64,000 nucleotides of DNA from Pseudidiomarina marina (GTDB lineage Bacteria > Pseudomonadota > Gammaproteobacteria > Enterobacterales > Alteromonadaceae), in NCBI RefSeq assembly GCF_003987045.1, contig NZ_PIPZ01000003.1, positions 186,001 to 250,000 on the forward strand, written 5' to 3'. Made by a program: the position numbers and the translations under genes. This document shows, in pieces, positions 16,310-26,850 of this stretch. The notes beneath the pieces were generated by a model. That model worked only from the letters and a program-made list of their open reading frames with translations. It was not told the origin of the DNA and searched no databases. How positions within the stretch are numbered: position 1 is the first letter of the stretch; every line of letters starts with the position of its first letter.

Positions 16310-17962
16310 CTATGATGCAGAATTCGTCAGCATTTCATCGGGAAGTGGCTCTTCAATGCAAGCGCACAAGGTCGCGACTAATTTGCGTTCAGTTTCTGAG
16401 ATATGTTGGTCAGAAGTCACTGTTTCAACCCATTTTTGCACTAAAGGTTGTTTTGCTTTTGGTGACCAGCTCTTACACGTGTTCAACGCTAGCTCGAGTT
16501 GCTTTAAGTTTAACGACTGTTGCTGCTCTGCACGTTTGAGCGCAACCACAGTTGCAGCAAAGGCTTCAGCGTTATCTATTTTTTCTTTGAAGCGTTTTGA
16601 TTCAGTCAGCTGACGAGCAAGCAATTGATACAAACACCAATGAAATAAATCATCGCTTTGCTCGAGTTGTTCGAGATCCTTTAGTAATGCTAATCGATCG
16701 CTATCACCGGCAACTCGCAGTGCTGGAATAGCCAGTTCAACCAACGCTAATTGTTGCGCTGCACTCAATTCACTCAGCTGCGGATGATTCTCACCCAGTA
16801 ATTGGCCAACCATCATATCGCGAATAAATTGTGGCGCTTGCTTCGGTGACCGCACTCGTTCTAACAGAAGCGCTGGCAACGCGAGCATCGCTAAGCGGTT
16901 CAATGCCGAGGGTTGCGGCTGACTGGCCTGTTGTTCTGCAGTTGACTGAACCATTGCTTTGCTGGGCTTTGGATAACGGCCATTCCAACTCGGCTGAATA
17001 CGCTTGATGCGCCGATCAAGCGGTGGGTGGGTTGCCATGAGCGTGAACCAGGAGCTTAATGCTTGGCCGAAAAATAAGTGTGCAGTCTCATCAGCATTCG
17101 TATGAGCTATTTTACTACCGTACTCGCGCGCGCCGATTTGTTGAAGTGCTCCGGAAAGAGCTTCTGGATTACGAGTAAATTGAACCGCCGCAGCATCAGC
17201 AAGGTATTCGCGCTGACGACTAACTGCGGCTTTGATGATGTTGCCAAAAAACACGCCAATGTAGCCAATAATAAACAAAGCTAAACCAACTAACGGGAGA
17301 GCGTTGCCATTGCCGCGTCGGCGTGACGAGCTAAATCGCGCAGACTGCAGAAAAATACGCCCGACGTGTGCAATCAATAAAATGCCTGCAAGGGCTGCAA
17401 TCAAGCGGATATTTAAGCGCATGTCGCCATTTAAAATATGGCTAAATTCGTGTGCTACAACGGCTTGCAATTGTTCGCGAGAAAACGTTTCAACGGCCCC
17501 CCGAGTTAAACCAATCACCGCATCTTTGCTTTCATAGCCAGCAGCAAAGGCATTGATATTGGCCTCGTTAGGCAACAAATATACCGCTGGAACTGGCATA
17601 TTGGCTGCAATGGCCATTTCTTCTACAACATTGAGAATTCGACGTTCGAGCGGATCGGTGGAGTTCGGTTCAATGCGCACACCACCTAAGCTTTCTGCCA
17701 CCACATGGCCGCCGGGCTTCAAGCTTAGCCATTTCACCAACATAGCGATTAAAATGCCGCCGCCGACAATGACGACAACCCAAGCAATGGGTTGCCAACT
17801 GAATTGGTATTCGCCGTTTTGCTGTACCGCAATACCACCAAAAATAGCCGCAGTAACAACCGCTACTAAACCGATAATTAGGGTGAAAGCGACTAAAAAT
17901 AGCACCACAAGCAGGCCGGTATTACGCTTGGCCTGCTGTTGGTGTTCGAAGAAATTAACCAT
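16310..17962 (-). CDS. M48 family metalloprotease with C-terminal extension (HtpX-like)
   Basis: A 550-residue membrane protein. Two N-terminal membrane segments (about 15-40 and 58-80) are followed by the M48 zinc motif VVAHEFSHILNGD (HExxH about residues 166-170), further membrane segments, and the downstream REYLADAAAVQF with the third zinc ligand. It is much longer than HtpX (about 290 residues): the extra 200 C-terminal residues are helical and charged, resembling a TerB-like domain. The substrate is unknown; such proteases often act in membrane-protein quality control. The lemA gene lies 14 bases upstream on the same strand, a pairing common in bacteria. Confidence 0.88.
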   Translation of the reverse strand: MVNFFEHQQQAKRNTGLLVVLFLVAFTLIIGLVAVVTAAIFGGIAVQQNGEYQFSWQPIAWVVVIVGGGILIAMLVKWLSLKPGGHVVAESLGGVRIEPNSTDPLERRILNVVEEMAIAANMPVPAVYLLPNEANINAFAAGYESKDAVIGLTRGAVETFSREQLQAVVAHEFSHILNGDMRLNIRLIAALAGILLIAHVGRIFLQSARFSSSRRRGNGNALPLVGLALFIIGYIGVFFGNIIKAAVSRQREYLADAAAVQFTRNPEALSGALQQIGAREYGSKIAHTNADETAHLFFGQALSSWFTLMATHPPLDRRIKRIQPSWNGRYPKPSKAMVQSTAEQQASQPQPSALNRLAMLALPALLLERVRSPKQAPQFIRDMMVGQLLGENHPQLSELSAAQQLALVELAIPALRVAGDSDRLALLKDLEQLEQSDDLFHWCLYQLLARQLTESKRFKEKIDNAEAFAATVVALKRAEQQQSLNLKQLELALNTCKSWSPKAKQPLVQKWVETVTSDQHISETERKLVATLCACIEEPLPDEMLTNSAS

Positions 17963-17976
17963 GCTGCGAACCTAAA

Positions 17977-18570
17977 TTAAAAGTTAACTTTTGGCGCCGC
18001 TTGTATTTCTGCGCTATCGGCAAATTCGAGCAGATTGGCATCTTTGCTATGACCAAAAAAGCTGGCGAATAGGACCGGTGGAAATGATTGACGATAGGTG
18101 TTGTAAGTCATCACCGCATCGTTAAAGGCTTGGCGCGAGAATGCAACACGATTTTCTGTGCTGGTCAACTCTTCGCTCACTTGCATCATATTTTGGTTGG
18201 CTTTTAAATCGGGGTACGCTTCCATGACAACATTTAATCGACCCAAAGCACTTCCTAACGCCGACTCGGCTCCTCCTAACTGCTGCATTGCCCCAGCGTT
18301 GGTTGGATCTTTTGCTGCTTGCGGTAATGCCGCCGCGGCTTGGTTACGTGCCGAAATAACCGCTTCAAGCGTTTCCCGCTCGTGTGTTAAGTAGGCTTTC
18401 GCCGTTTCGACTAAATTGGGAATTAAGTCATAGCGACGTTTGAGTTGGACTTCAATTTGCGCAAACGCATTTTCAAATTGATTTTTGAGTCGCACCAGTT
18501 TGTTGTATATGCCAATTAAGTACACCAACACCACTACTGCAACAATGATAATAATCCATCCTGTAGTCAT
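17977..18570 (-). CDS. lemA: LemA family protein
   Basis: A 197-residue protein. An N-terminal membrane segment (about 3-23) precedes the conserved LemA block YNKLVRLKNQFENAFAQIEVQLKRRYDLIPNLVE and a helical cytoplasmic or periplasmic domain containing SRQAFNDAVMTYN. Length and pattern are typical. The molecular role is not established; LemA genes often sit beside M48 peptidase genes as here, suggesting a shared membrane complex. It diverges from gmk, with an 81-base gap. Confidence 0.92.
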   Translation of the reverse strand: MTTGWIIIIVAVVVLVYLIGIYNKLVRLKNQFENAFAQIEVQLKRRYDLIPNLVETAKAYLTHERETLEAVISARNQAAAALPQAAKDPTNAGAMQQLGGAESALGSALGRLNVVMEAYPDLKANQNMMQVSEELTSTENRVAFSRQAFNDAVMTYNTYRQSFPPVLFASFFGHSKDANLLEFADSAEIQAAPKVNF

Positions 18571-18651
18571 CCCAGCTCTCCGCTCTAGTTATTTTACTAT
18601 GCAACATGCTATGCTTTGCCGTTATTAGCAAGCCGATCAATGTAAGTATTC

Positions 18652-19293
18652 ATGACAACATCAATCGCCACCGGCAATTTATTTATTTTGGCTGCACCAA
18701 GTGGTGCAGGTAAATCCAGTTTAATCCGTGCTTTGCTTGCGCGCCACACTGAAGAAAGTATGCAGGTGTCGGTGTCATGTACAACGCGGGCTCCACGGCC
18801 CGGCGAAATTGATGGTGTGCACTATCATTTTCTTACCGAAAGTCAGTTCAAAGAAAAAATCGATAACAATGATTTTTATGAGTGGGCGCACGTATTCGGT
18901 AATTACTACGGTACTTCGCGTAGTTACATTGAGCATACCTTAGCGCAAGGTATCGACGTGTTTTTGGATATCGATTGGCAAGGTGCACGTCAAGTTCGTG
19001 AAGCTCACCCGCAAGCGCAATCTATTTTTATTGTGCCGCCAAGCCTTGAAGTACTTGAGCAGCGACTTCGCAGTCGTGGCCAAGACAGTGACGAAGTGAT
19101 TCGTTCGCGCATGGAAAAAGCACAAGCAGAAATGTCGCATTATCATGAGTTTGATTACTTGTTGGTCAATGATAAATTTGAGCAAACCTTGGCGCAGCTT
19201 GAGCATATTGTGTTTGCCCAGCGCCTTAAGGTAGCATTACAACAAGTGCGGCATGCCGCTAAACTCAAAGATCTCTTGGCGAATGACGGGTAA
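18652..19293 (+). CDS. gmk: Guanylate kinase
   Basis: A 213-residue P-loop kinase converting GMP to GDP with ATP. The P-loop is [10 protein letters not shown] (about 14-23), then [20 protein letters not shown] (GMP-binding loop), FGNYYGTS, and [10 protein letters not shown] (Walker B). It heads the conserved gmk-rpoZ-spoT cluster, linking GTP supply to (p)ppGpp metabolism. The start ATG at 18652 has only a weak ribosome-binding site (TAAG), but the N-terminus matches the family. Confidence 0.97.
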   Translation: MTTSIATGNLFILAAPSGAGKSSLIRALLARHTEESMQVSVSCTTRAPRPGEIDGVHYHFLTESQFKEKIDNNDFYEWAHVFGNYYGTSRSYIEHTLAQGIDVFLDIDWQGARQVREAHPQAQSIFIVPPSLEVLEQRLRSRGQDSDEVIRSRMEKAQAEMSHYHEFDYLLVNDKFEQTLAQLEHIVFAQRLKVALQQVRHAAKLKDLLANDG

Positions 19294-19337
19294 ATCCGTA
19301 TAATTCCTGACCCGTTTTGCACATAGTTGGAGTAAAC

Positions 19338-19613
19338 ATGGCTCGCGTAACCGTAGAAGATGCTGTTGACCGTATTGGCAACCGATTTGATTTAGTGCTC
19401 GTAGCAGCACGTCGTGCCCGTCAATTGGCAACCCAAGGCAAAGATGCCCTGGTACCTTGGAAAAACAATGAAAAAGCAACCGTTGTCGCTTTACGCGAAA
19501 TTGAAAGCGGCCACATTGATGCGAAGCGTTTAGACGCAGAAGAACGCACTGAAATGGCGCAAAAAGACGCCGAAGAAATGGCTGCCGTAGACGCAATTCG
19601 TGGGCTTGAGTAA
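19338..19613 (+). CDS. rpoZ: RNA polymerase omega subunit
   Basis: A 91-residue omega subunit that helps assemble and stabilise beta' and forms part of a ppGpp binding site. [20 protein letters not shown] is the standard start, followed by ARRARQL and ALREIESG. The ATG at 19338 is preceded by GGAG at 5 bases; an in-frame ATG 7 codons earlier would add residues absent from the family. It sits between gmk and spoT as in E. coli. Confidence 0.97.
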   Translation: MARVTVEDAVDRIGNRFDLVLVAARRARQLATQGKDALVPWKNNEKATVVALREIESGHIDAKRLDAEERTEMAQKDAEEMAAVDAIRGLE

Positions 19614-19618
19614 ATCGG

Positions 19619-21736
19619 GTGTATTTGTTTGAGGGCCTCAGGCAACAGTTAGCTGAGTACTTGCCACCCGAACAGGTGGAGCAGGCTGCTGCGGCCTTCA
19701 AATTAGCCGCTGATGGACACAAACATCAGAAGCGCCATAGCGGCGAACCCTATATCACTCATCCCGTTGCGGTCGCAGGCCTATTGGCCGACATGCGACT
19801 CGATCACGAAACCATCATGGCCGCTTTGCTACATGATGTGATCGAAGACACCGAATATACCCAAGAAGATCTTGCTGAACAGTTTGGCGCAACCGTCGCT
19901 GAGCTCGTTGAAGGCGTTTCCAAGCTCGACAAACTGCAATTCAATTCTAAAGAAGAACTGCAAACTGAAAACTATCGCAAAATGATTATGGCGATGGTGC
20001 AAGATATTCGTGTCATTTTGATTAAGCTTGCTGATCGCACACACAACATGCGCACCATTGGGCATTTACGCCCAGAGAAGAAACGCCGGATTGCGCGCGA
20101 AACTTTAGAAATTTATGCGCCGTTGGCTCATCGCTTAGGTATTCACGACATTAAAAATGAGCTGGAGTTGTTGGGCTTTCATGCACTTCATCCCTGGCGC
20201 GCGAAATTACTCGAATCAGAAGTCAAAAAGGCACGCGGAAATCGTCGTGAACTTGTCGAACGCGTGCAAACCGAAATTGAAAAACGTCTAAAAGATGTGG
20301 GTATCAAAGCACGTGTTTTGGGACGAGAAAAGCACTTGTACAGCATCTATCAAAAGATGAAGCACAAAGAGTTGAAGTTCGAACAAGTGATGGATATCTA
20401 CGCTTTTCGCGTGATTGTTGATGAGCTGGATACTTGCTATCGCGTGCTGGGTGCCTTACATAACTTGTACAAGCCAATCGAAACGCGTTTCAAAGATTAC
20501 ATTGCTATTCCAAAATCCAATGGCTATCAGTCGTTGCACACCAGTTTGAAAGGGCCTCATGGTATTCCGGTTGAAGTGCAAATTCGTACCGAAGAAATGA
20601 ATTTGATGGCCGATCGCGGTGTCGCAGCCCACTGGCTTTACAAAACCGACGAGAGTACGGGTACTACCGCACAAGTACGTGCACGCCGCTGGATGCAAAG
20701 TTTGCTTGAATTACAGCAAAGCACGGGTAACGCATTTGAGTTTATTGAAAACGTTAAATCTGAGCTGTTTCCAGAAGAAATTTACGTGTTTACGCCAGAA
20801 GGTCGCATTATCGAATTGCCGCAAGGCGCAACCCCGGTAGATTTTGCTTATGCCGTGCACACGGATATCGGTAATACGTGTATCGGTGCGCGTGTTAATC
20901 ACAAAGTATCGTCATTATCGAAGCCGCTTGAGACCGGGCAGACGGTCGAAATTAAAACGGCGCCAGGTTCGCGGCCTAATATTGCTTGGTTAAACTTCGC
21001 AGTTACCGGAAAAGCCCGAGCGAAGATTCGGCAGTATTTGAAGGGGCAAGAGTCACGTGAAGCGGAGCAACTTGGCGAACGTTTGTTACGCGCAGCGCTC
21101 GGGCCAATTAATTATGACGACATTCCGAAGGCTGATTTTGAGCGTGTTCTTAATGAAGTGAAACTGAAAGATGTGTCATCGTTGCTGCGTGAAATTGGCT
21201 TAGGCAATATGATGTCGATTGCTATCGCCAAACGGTTACTCGGCGAGTTATCGCAATTGAAAGATGAGCAAGACGCAATAGCTCAACCGAAAACAACGCT
21301 AGCCATTCGTGGTGCCGAAGGTTTATTAGTAAGCTTTGCTAAGTGCTGTCGACCGATTCCTGGTGATGACATTATTGCCCACGTAAGCCCCGGTAAAGGG
21401 CTGGTGGTACATCGCAAAGAGTGTAAGAACGTGCGTGGTTACGAAGAAGAGCCAGGCCGTTACTTCCCTGTGCAATGGGAAGCCAATACAGAAGCTGAAT
21501 TTACCACTGAAGTGCGGGTGGAAATTGTCAACCATCAAGGCGCTTTAGCTAAACTTACGGCATCCATTTCAGCGACAGGCTGCAATATTCATGGCCTGAA
21601 AACTGAAGAATTAGATGCCAATATTTATTACATTGATATCGCACTGAGTGTGCGAGATAGGAAACAACTCGCCGATGTGATCCGCCACATTCGAAAAATG
21701 CCGAATGTACAGCGGGTTTGGCGGTTAAGGAAGTAA
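19619..21736 (+). CDS. spoT: Bifunctional (p)ppGpp synthetase/hydrolase SpoT
   Basis: A 705-residue RelA/SpoT protein. The N-terminal HD hydrolase domain is intact ([21 protein letters not shown] at about 74-80, KLADRTHNM), so it can degrade (p)ppGpp. The synthetase domain follows ([38 protein letters not shown]-type block), then TGS ([18 protein letters not shown]), a CCRPIPGD zinc-finger-like block, and a C-terminal ACT domain. The GTG start at 19619 is 5 bases after the rpoZ stop, and the MYLFEGL start matches E. coli SpoT. In E. coli trmH and recG follow directly; here ridA and a block of unrelated genes intervene. Confidence 0.97.
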   Translation: MYLFEGLRQQLAEYLPPEQVEQAAAAFKLAADGHKHQKRHSGEPYITHPVAVAGLLADMRLDHETIMAALLHDVIEDTEYTQEDLAEQFGATVAELVEGVSKLDKLQFNSKEELQTENYRKMIMAMVQDIRVILIKLADRTHNMRTIGHLRPEKKRRIARETLEIYAPLAHRLGIHDIKNELELLGFHALHPWRAKLLESEVKKARGNRRELVERVQTEIEKRLKDVGIKARVLGREKHLYSIYQKMKHKELKFEQVMDIYAFRVIVDELDTCYRVLGALHNLYKPIETRFKDYIAIPKSNGYQSLHTSLKGPHGIPVEVQIRTEEMNLMADRGVAAHWLYKTDESTGTTAQVRARRWMQSLLELQQSTGNAFEFIENVKSELFPEEIYVFTPEGRIIELPQGATPVDFAYAVHTDIGNTCIGARVNHKVSSLSKPLETGQTVEIKTAPGSRPNIAWLNFAVTGKARAKIRQYLKGQESREAEQLGERLLRAALGPINYDDIPKADFERVLNEVKLKDVSSLLREIGLGNMMSIAIAKRLLGELSQLKDEQDAIAQPKTTLAIRGAEGLLVSFAKCCRPIPGDDIIAHVSPGKGLVVHRKECKNVRGYEEEPGRYFPVQWEANTEAEFTTEVRVEIVNHQGALAKLTASISATGCNIHGLKTEELDANIYYIDIALSVRDRKQLADVIRHIRKMPNVQRVWRLRK

Positions 21737-21738
21737 AT

Positions 21739-22131
21739 ATGTCAAAAGTAATTATTAGTACTGAAAAAGCACCAGCTGCCATTGGCACCTATTCGCAGGC
21801 AGTGAAAATTGGCACCACCGTGTATCTATCCGGTCAAATTCCGTTGGTTCCTGAAACCATGGCGTTTGTCAGTGAGGAATTTCGCGCGCAAGCGGTGCAA
21901 GTTTTTAAAAATTTAAGTGCAGTGTGCGAAGCCGCTGGTGGTGAACTGCAAGACATGGTCAAAGTACAAATTTATTTGACTGATTTAGGTAACTTCCCAA
22001 TTGTGAACGAAGTCATGGCTGAGTTTTTTGCGATGCCATATCCTGCGCGCGCCGCAATCGGCGTCAAAGCGTTGCCGAAGGGCGCGCAAATTGAAATTGA
22101 TGGCGTGATGGAGCTACCAAGCACCAATTAA
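21739..22131 (+). CDS. ridA: RidA family reactive intermediate/imine deaminase
   Basis: A 130-residue YjgF/YER057c/UK114 protein that hydrolyses enamine/imine intermediates made by PLP enzymes, protecting other enzymes from damage. Visible motifs are [12 protein letters not shown] (N-terminal), [12 protein letters not shown], and [21 protein letters not shown] with the conserved Arg that binds the carboxylate. The ATG at 21739 lies 2 bases after the spoT stop, behind AAGGAAG; an in-frame GTG inside spoT is less likely. Its stop overlaps the convergent transporter gene by 4 bases. Confidence 0.96.
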   Translation: MSKVIISTEKAPAAIGTYSQAVKIGTTVYLSGQIPLVPETMAFVSEEFRAQAVQVFKNLSAVCEAAGGELQDMVKVQIYLTDLGNFPIVNEVMAEFFAMPYPARAAIGVKALPKGAQIEIDGVMELPSTN

Positions 22132-23453
22132 GCCACTGCTTCGCTGGTGCGAGCCTCTAACGGCTTGCGCCAGATGATCATGGCAATAGCGACACCTGCC
22201 AGTATAAAGCAATAACCGGTGTGAATACTGACATCAAGTGGCGACAACCCAAAGCTCGCTCCCATCAATAATGCTTGCGCACCATAGGGCAACGCGCCTT
22301 GTACGACACAGGCAAAAATATCCAGCAAACTCGCACTTTGGCGTGGGGCTAAATTACCTTCTTCGGCTAAGCGCTTGCTAACTTCACCAGAAAGCAAAAT
22401 AGTGACTGTATTGTTTGCCACAGCAAAGTTGGTTAAGCCAGTGAGGGCTGCAACACCAAATGCTGCGCGTTGCTGTTTATGTTTGAACAAGCGACTAGTC
22501 ATGCTACTGACGGTGTTGGCTAGAAACTTCAAACCACCCTGCTGACGAATCAGCGCTGATAACCCACCAATAAGCAACGAAAGTAAGAAGATTTCTTGCA
22601 TACTGGTGAAGCCTTCATAGATATCTTTGCTAAACGCCACCCATTCGTAGCCAACCGTGGCCATGCCGAAGGCTGCAGCAAGAATAATCCCTAACGTGAG
22701 TACGGCGAATACGTTCAAACCAAGTACCGCCAACACAATGATAAAAAAGTACGGCAGGCTCAGCCAAAGGTTTGCCTCTGGAATTTTCGGTGGGACCGCA
22801 CCGGTATCATAGGTGAACAACCAGATCAGTGTGAGTGCAGCTGCCGGTAACGCAATCTTTAGATTCGCTTTAAACTTATCACTCATTTCGCAGCCTTGTG
22901 TACGCGTGGCGGCAATGGTGGTATCGGAAATAAATGACAAATTGTCACCGAACATGGCACCGCTTACGAGTACACCGGCGAGTAACGCTAAATCGATTTC
23001 CGCTGCTTGGCCTAAACCTAAAGCAACGGGCGCTAACGCAGCGAGCGTTCCCATTGACGTTCCCATGGCGGTCGATACCACGGCAGCAATGACGAACAAA
23101 CCTGGTAACAAGAATTGTGGCGGAATAACGTTTAAGCCGAGTGCAACCATCGCATCAACGCCGCCCGTTGCAGCAGCGACTGTTGAAAATGCGCCGGCTA
23201 GCAAGTAAATCATGCACATAGTGACAATGTTGCGCTCGCCAACGCCGGCTACAAAGGTATCAATACGCTCTTCAAACGCTTGCTTGCTTAAAATGACGCC
23301 TAGAATAATGGCCGGCAATATTGCTACGGGGCTGGCGAGTTGATAAAACGCATAATCGACACCTGATAGTTGGAAGTAGATCCCGGTGCCAAGGAACAGC
23401 GTAAGAAATAAACCAAGCGGCAAAAGCGCCTTGGCACTGGCTGGTTGTGTCAT
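22128..23453 (-). CDS. NhaC-family transporter, probable methionine importer MetT
   Basis: A 441-residue membrane protein of the NhaC ion-transporter superfamily, with about 11 membrane segments and motifs such as [41 protein letters not shown] and [15 protein letters not shown]. Generic annotation would be Na+/H+ antiporter. However, three tandem met boxes lie about 30-55 bases upstream of its start, and comparative work on methionine regulons placed a NhaC-type carrier (MetT) under SAM/MetJ control. I therefore favour methionine uptake coupled to sodium, as an inference from regulation. It is convergent with ridA. Confidence 0.8.
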   Translation of the reverse strand: MTQPASAKALLPLGLFLTLFLGTGIYFQLSGVDYAFYQLASPVAILPAIILGVILSKQAFEERIDTFVAGVGERNIVTMCMIYLLAGAFSTVAAATGGVDAMVALGLNVIPPQFLLPGLFVIAAVVSTAMGTSMGTLAALAPVALGLGQAAEIDLALLAGVLVSGAMFGDNLSFISDTTIAATRTQGCEMSDKFKANLKIALPAAALTLIWLFTYDTGAVPPKIPEANLWLSLPYFFIIVLAVLGLNVFAVLTLGIILAAAFGMATVGYEWVAFSKDIYEGFTSMQEIFLLSLLIGGLSALIRQQGGLKFLANTVSSMTSRLFKHKQQRAAFGVAALTGLTNFAVANNTVTILLSGEVSKRLAEEGNLAPRQSASLLDIFACVVQGALPYGAQALLMGASFGLSPLDVSIHTGYCFILAGVAIAMIIWRKPLEARTSEAVA

Positions 23454-23484
23454 AAAATTCCTTGCTTCAGTGATGTTGTTATTT

Positions 23485-23508
23485 AGACGTCCAGAAGTTT
23501 ATATGTCT
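23485..23508. promoter_or_regulatory. MetJ operator (three met boxes) upstream of the NhaC/MetT-type gene
   Basis: Three contiguous 8-bp units: AGACGTCC (23485-23492, 7/8 to AGACGTCT), AGAAGTTT (6/8) and ATATGTCT (6/8). They lie between the divergent transporter and acetyltransferase-nitrilase genes and nearer the transporter start (23453). This is the longest convincing met-box array in the window. Confidence 0.7.
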
Positions 23509-23583
23509 TATCTTGACGTTGCAAGCATCGCGTAGAACGCTTACCTTTAATTCAAGTTGTACACAGAACCACAAAGGATGTCT

Positions 23584-25106
23584 ATGAGCCCGGATGAACT
23601 TACTTACAGTTACGTAATCTTCGCAAAGAGGATTACCCACAATTAAAAGCCTTGATGGATAAGGTTTATCCCGATATCGGTGGGGCTTGGGGTGAGCATA
23701 CCATCTTGAAATTGGTTCAAGAGTTTCCAGAGGGCCAAATTTGTCTAGAAGATAATGGCCAACTGGTTGGCGTCGCACTGACGGTGAAGGTGAAATATGC
23801 CCGCTTTAGCAACCCGCATACTTATGATGACTTAATGGATGCGCGTGAAAATATTCTTAATGATCGCAAGGGCGATGCCATTTATGGCCTGGATGTCTTA
23901 ATTCATCCGGATTATCGTGGTTACCGCCTTGGCCGACGCTTGTATGATGCGCGCAAAGAGCTTTGTCGGCAGTCCAACCTGAAGGCAATTCTTGCTGGTG
24001 GTCGTATTGTGAACTTCCATAAATACGCCGATGAAATGACGCCCGGCCAATATATTGAAGCCGTGCACCGTCGCGAAATCTATGACCCCATTTTGACTTT
24101 CCAACTGGCAAACGACTTCACGGTAAAACGGTTATTGGGTAAATACCTGCCAGAAGATAAGCGCTCGGTTGGTTTTGCGACTTTATTAGAGTGGAATAAC
24201 TTTTTATACGAGCCGTCCGACAATATTCTTGGCTCGCGTATTCGTAACGTGCGAGTGGGTGCAGTGCAATGGCAAATGCGTGAAATTGACTCGGTAGAAG
24301 AGATGTTACGCCAGGTTGAGTATTTCGTGGATGCCATATCAAGTTATCAAAGTGATTTTGCGGTGTTCCCCGAGTTTTTTAATGCGCCGTTGATGGGGCT
24401 CACTGACCAGAGTCAGCAAAAAGACGCAATTCGTTTCTTGGCTGGATTCACCGAGCGCTTCAAGCGTGAAATGTCACAAATGGCGGTGAGCTATAACGTC
24501 AATATCATTACGGGCTCGATGCCGATTAATGAAGACGATGTGATTTATAACGTCTCTTACCTGTGTCGTCGTGATGGTACGGTTGAAGAGCAACGAAAGA
24601 TTCATGTTACGCCGCACGAAAAACGTGATTGGGTCATTGAGGGTGGTGATCAGGTAAGCGTGTTCGATACGGATGCCGGTAAAGTGGGTATTTTGATTTG
24701 TTACGACGTCGAGTTTCCTGAACTAGGTCGCTTGATGGCAAATGAAGGCCTCGAGATTTTGTTTGTACCGTTTTGGACTGACACCCGTAACGCTTATTTG
24801 CGTGTACGCCATTGTGCACAAGCGCGCGCTGTTGAAAACGAATGTTACGTAGTTACCTGCGGTAGTGTTGGGAACTTACCGCAAGTAGAGAGCCTCGATG
24901 TTCAATATGCGCAGTCGGCGGTATTCTCACCATCTGATTTCGCGTTCCCATATGATGCGATTATGGCCGAAACCACGCCAAACACCGAGCAGTTAATATT
25001 TTCTGATCTGAACTTAGATGAATTGCGATATTTACATCACGAAGGTTCGGTGACGAATTTAAAAGATCGCCGTACCGATATTTATGAAGTGACCCGTAAG
25101 TGGTAA
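23584..25106 (+). CDS. Fused GNAT acetyltransferase / carbon-nitrogen hydrolase (apparent frameshift near the start)
   Basis: An N-terminal GNAT domain (YGLDVLIHPDYRGYRLGRRL, acetyl-CoA loop) is fused to a nitrilase-superfamily amidase with the Glu-Lys-Cys triad: FAVFPEFFNAP, HVTPHEKRDW, and GILICYDVEFPE. The substrate is unknown. The ATG at 23584 has AAGG 6 bases before it, but its frame reads MSPDELT and then runs to a TAA at 23644. The frame holding the rest of the protein includes LQLRNLRKEDYPQLKALMDK from 23604, the usual N-terminus of the family, yet has a stop at 23595 and no ATG or GTG. One missing base near 23602-23605 (ACTTA for ACTTTA) would join the two. Without that, translation could only begin at the TTG at 23652, losing about 20 residues. 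Confidence 0.82.
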
Positions 25107-25136
25107 CAAAAAAATACAGAACAACAAGGAATCATT

Positions 25137-26786
25137 ATGCCGGTAAAATTATTGAAACCAACTGAAGAGGCATATCAATACCCTCTACTCATTAAGCAGT
25201 TGCTGCTCTCAAGCCAACGCTACGCGGGTGAGAATGAAATTGTCGGGGGTAACAATGGCAAACGCTACAGCTATCAAGAGTTTAATGAGCGGGTTTGTCG
25301 GCTTGCCAACGTTTTAACTGAAGCGGGGGTAAAAGCTGGTGATGTCGTGGCGGTACTCGATTGGGATACACCACGCTACCTTGAATGCTTCTTTGCTATT
25401 CCGATGATTGGCGCGGTGTTACACACTGTCAACGTACGTTTAGCACCAGAGCAAATTGTCTACACCATGAATCATGCTGAAGACAAAGTGGTGTTGGCTC
25501 ATGATGATTTTCTACCGCTCTTGGCGAAAGTGAAACACGAGTTAATGACGGTTGAAAAATATATTCAACTTAGTGACTCAGACACACCACCAGAGTCGCC
25601 TTTAAGTACTGAAGGTGAATACGAAGATTTGATGCGCAGCGCATTGCCAGATTTCGATTTCCCCGATTTTGATGAAAATGCCATTGCCACCACGTTCTAT
25701 ACCACGGGAACCACTGGCAACCCGAAAGGCGTGTATTTTTCGCATCGCCAACTCGTGTTACACACCATGGCGTTAGCAGCGACCACGTCAATGAACGACA
25801 ACATGCAATTGATGCAAGCATCGAGCGTGTACATGCCAATTACCCCAATGTTCCACGTGCATGCATGGGGTGTGCCGTATGTCGCCACCATGATGGGCTT
25901 GAAGCAGGTGTACCCAGGCCGCTACGAGCCGGCAACTTTGCTGAAACTGTTTGTGACTGAGAAAGTAACGTTCTCACACTGCGTACCAACAATATTACAG
26001 ATGGTGCTGAGCAGTGAAAAAGCCAAAGCGATTGATTTTAGCGGCTGGCAAGTGCTCATCGGCGGTAGCGCATTAACAGCTGGACTAGCGAGTGCCGCGT
26101 TAGAACGTGGTATCGAAATTTATACCGGTTACGGTATGTCGGAAACCTGTCCGTTATTAAGCACCACATGGATGCCTTTGAATGCGGATGAATTTAGCCA
26201 TGATCAACAAGTCGCTGAACGAATTAAAACGGGTCGTCCGGTGCCTTTTGTGAACATGCGCATTATCGATAGCAATGGCCGCTTCTTGCCGCACGATGGT
26301 GAAGCGATGGGCGAAGTGGTGGTGCGTACACCTTGGCTCACTCAGGGTTATTTAAATGAACCTGAGAAAAGCCAAGAGCTATGGGCAAATGGTTGGATGC
26401 ACACGGGTGACGTCGGTACTATCGATAGTACGTATACACTGCAGATTCGTGATCGCATCAAAGATGTGATTAAAACAGGTGGTGAGTGGGTATCATCCTT
26501 AGATATTGAAAACCTGATTAGCAAGCATCCCGATATCGAGCTTGCGGCAGTGATTGGCTTGCCTGATGACGAATGGGGCGAGCGCCCGCATGCTATTGTC
26601 ACCGCGCGAGCTGGCGCCAAAGTAGATCGCGACGTGGTTGTTGCGCATATGCAGCAATATATCGATGAAGGCCTGATTGAGAAATGGTACGTGCCAGATA
26701 CGGTGAAAGTGGTGGAAGAAATTCCACGCACTAGCGTCGGTAAAATCGACAAGAAAGTGATACGCGAGATGCTGAAATCGAAGTAG
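25137..26786 (+). CDS. Acyl-CoA ligase (AMP-forming, fatty-acid type)
   Basis: A 549-residue member of the ANL adenylating superfamily. It has the P-loop-like TTFYTTGTTGNPKGVYFSH (about 183-201), YGMSETCP, TGDVGTID, RDRIKDVIKTGGEWVSSLDIE (hinge and A8 motif) and the C-terminal catalytic Lys in SVGKIDKK. It activates a carboxylic acid with ATP and transfers it to CoA; the AlkK-like pattern suggests medium- or long-chain fatty acids. It starts 30 bases after the acetyltransferase-nitrilase stop with AAGGA upstream, so probably the same transcript. A bidirectional terminator follows. Confidence 0.9.
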   Translation: MPVKLLKPTEEAYQYPLLIKQLLLSSQRYAGENEIVGGNNGKRYSYQEFNERVCRLANVLTEAGVKAGDVVAVLDWDTPRYLECFFAIPMIGAVLHTVNVRLAPEQIVYTMNHAEDKVVLAHDDFLPLLAKVKHELMTVEKYIQLSDSDTPPESPLSTEGEYEDLMRSALPDFDFPDFDENAIATTFYTTGTTGNPKGVYFSHRQLVLHTMALAATTSMNDNMQLMQASSVYMPITPMFHVHAWGVPYVATMMGLKQVYPGRYEPATLLKLFVTEKVTFSHCVPTILQMVLSSEKAKAIDFSGWQVLIGGSALTAGLASAALERGIEIYTGYGMSETCPLLSTTWMPLNADEFSHDQQVAERIKTGRPVPFVNMRIIDSNGRFLPHDGEAMGEVVVRTPWLTQGYLNEPEKSQELWANGWMHTGDVGTIDSTYTLQIRDRIKDVIKTGGEWVSSLDIENLISKHPDIELAAVIGLPDDEWGERPHAIVTARAGAKVDRDVVVAHMQQYIDEGLIEKWYVPDTVKVVEEIPRTSVGKIDKKVIREMLKSK

Positions 26787-26802
26787 TCTCGACGCCAAAA
26801 CG

Positions 26803-26830
26803 AAAAAGGCCCAAATAATTGGGCCTTTTT
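26803..26830. terminator. Bidirectional rho-independent terminator
   Basis: A perfect 12-bp stem, AAAAAGGCCCAA (26803-26814) and TTGGGCCTTTTT (26819-26830), has an ATAA loop and A- and T-runs at both sides. It sits between the convergent acyl-CoA ligase and M20 amidohydrolase genes and can serve both. Confidence 0.9.
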
Positions 26831-26850
26831 TATGCTCAAATTTCACTCAG

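Noticed and set aside
22813-23208. Plus-strand open frame opposite the NhaC/MetT-type gene
   Set aside because: Antisense to conserved membrane segments, no start context, low-complexity Ala/Pro/Thr/Asn protein.
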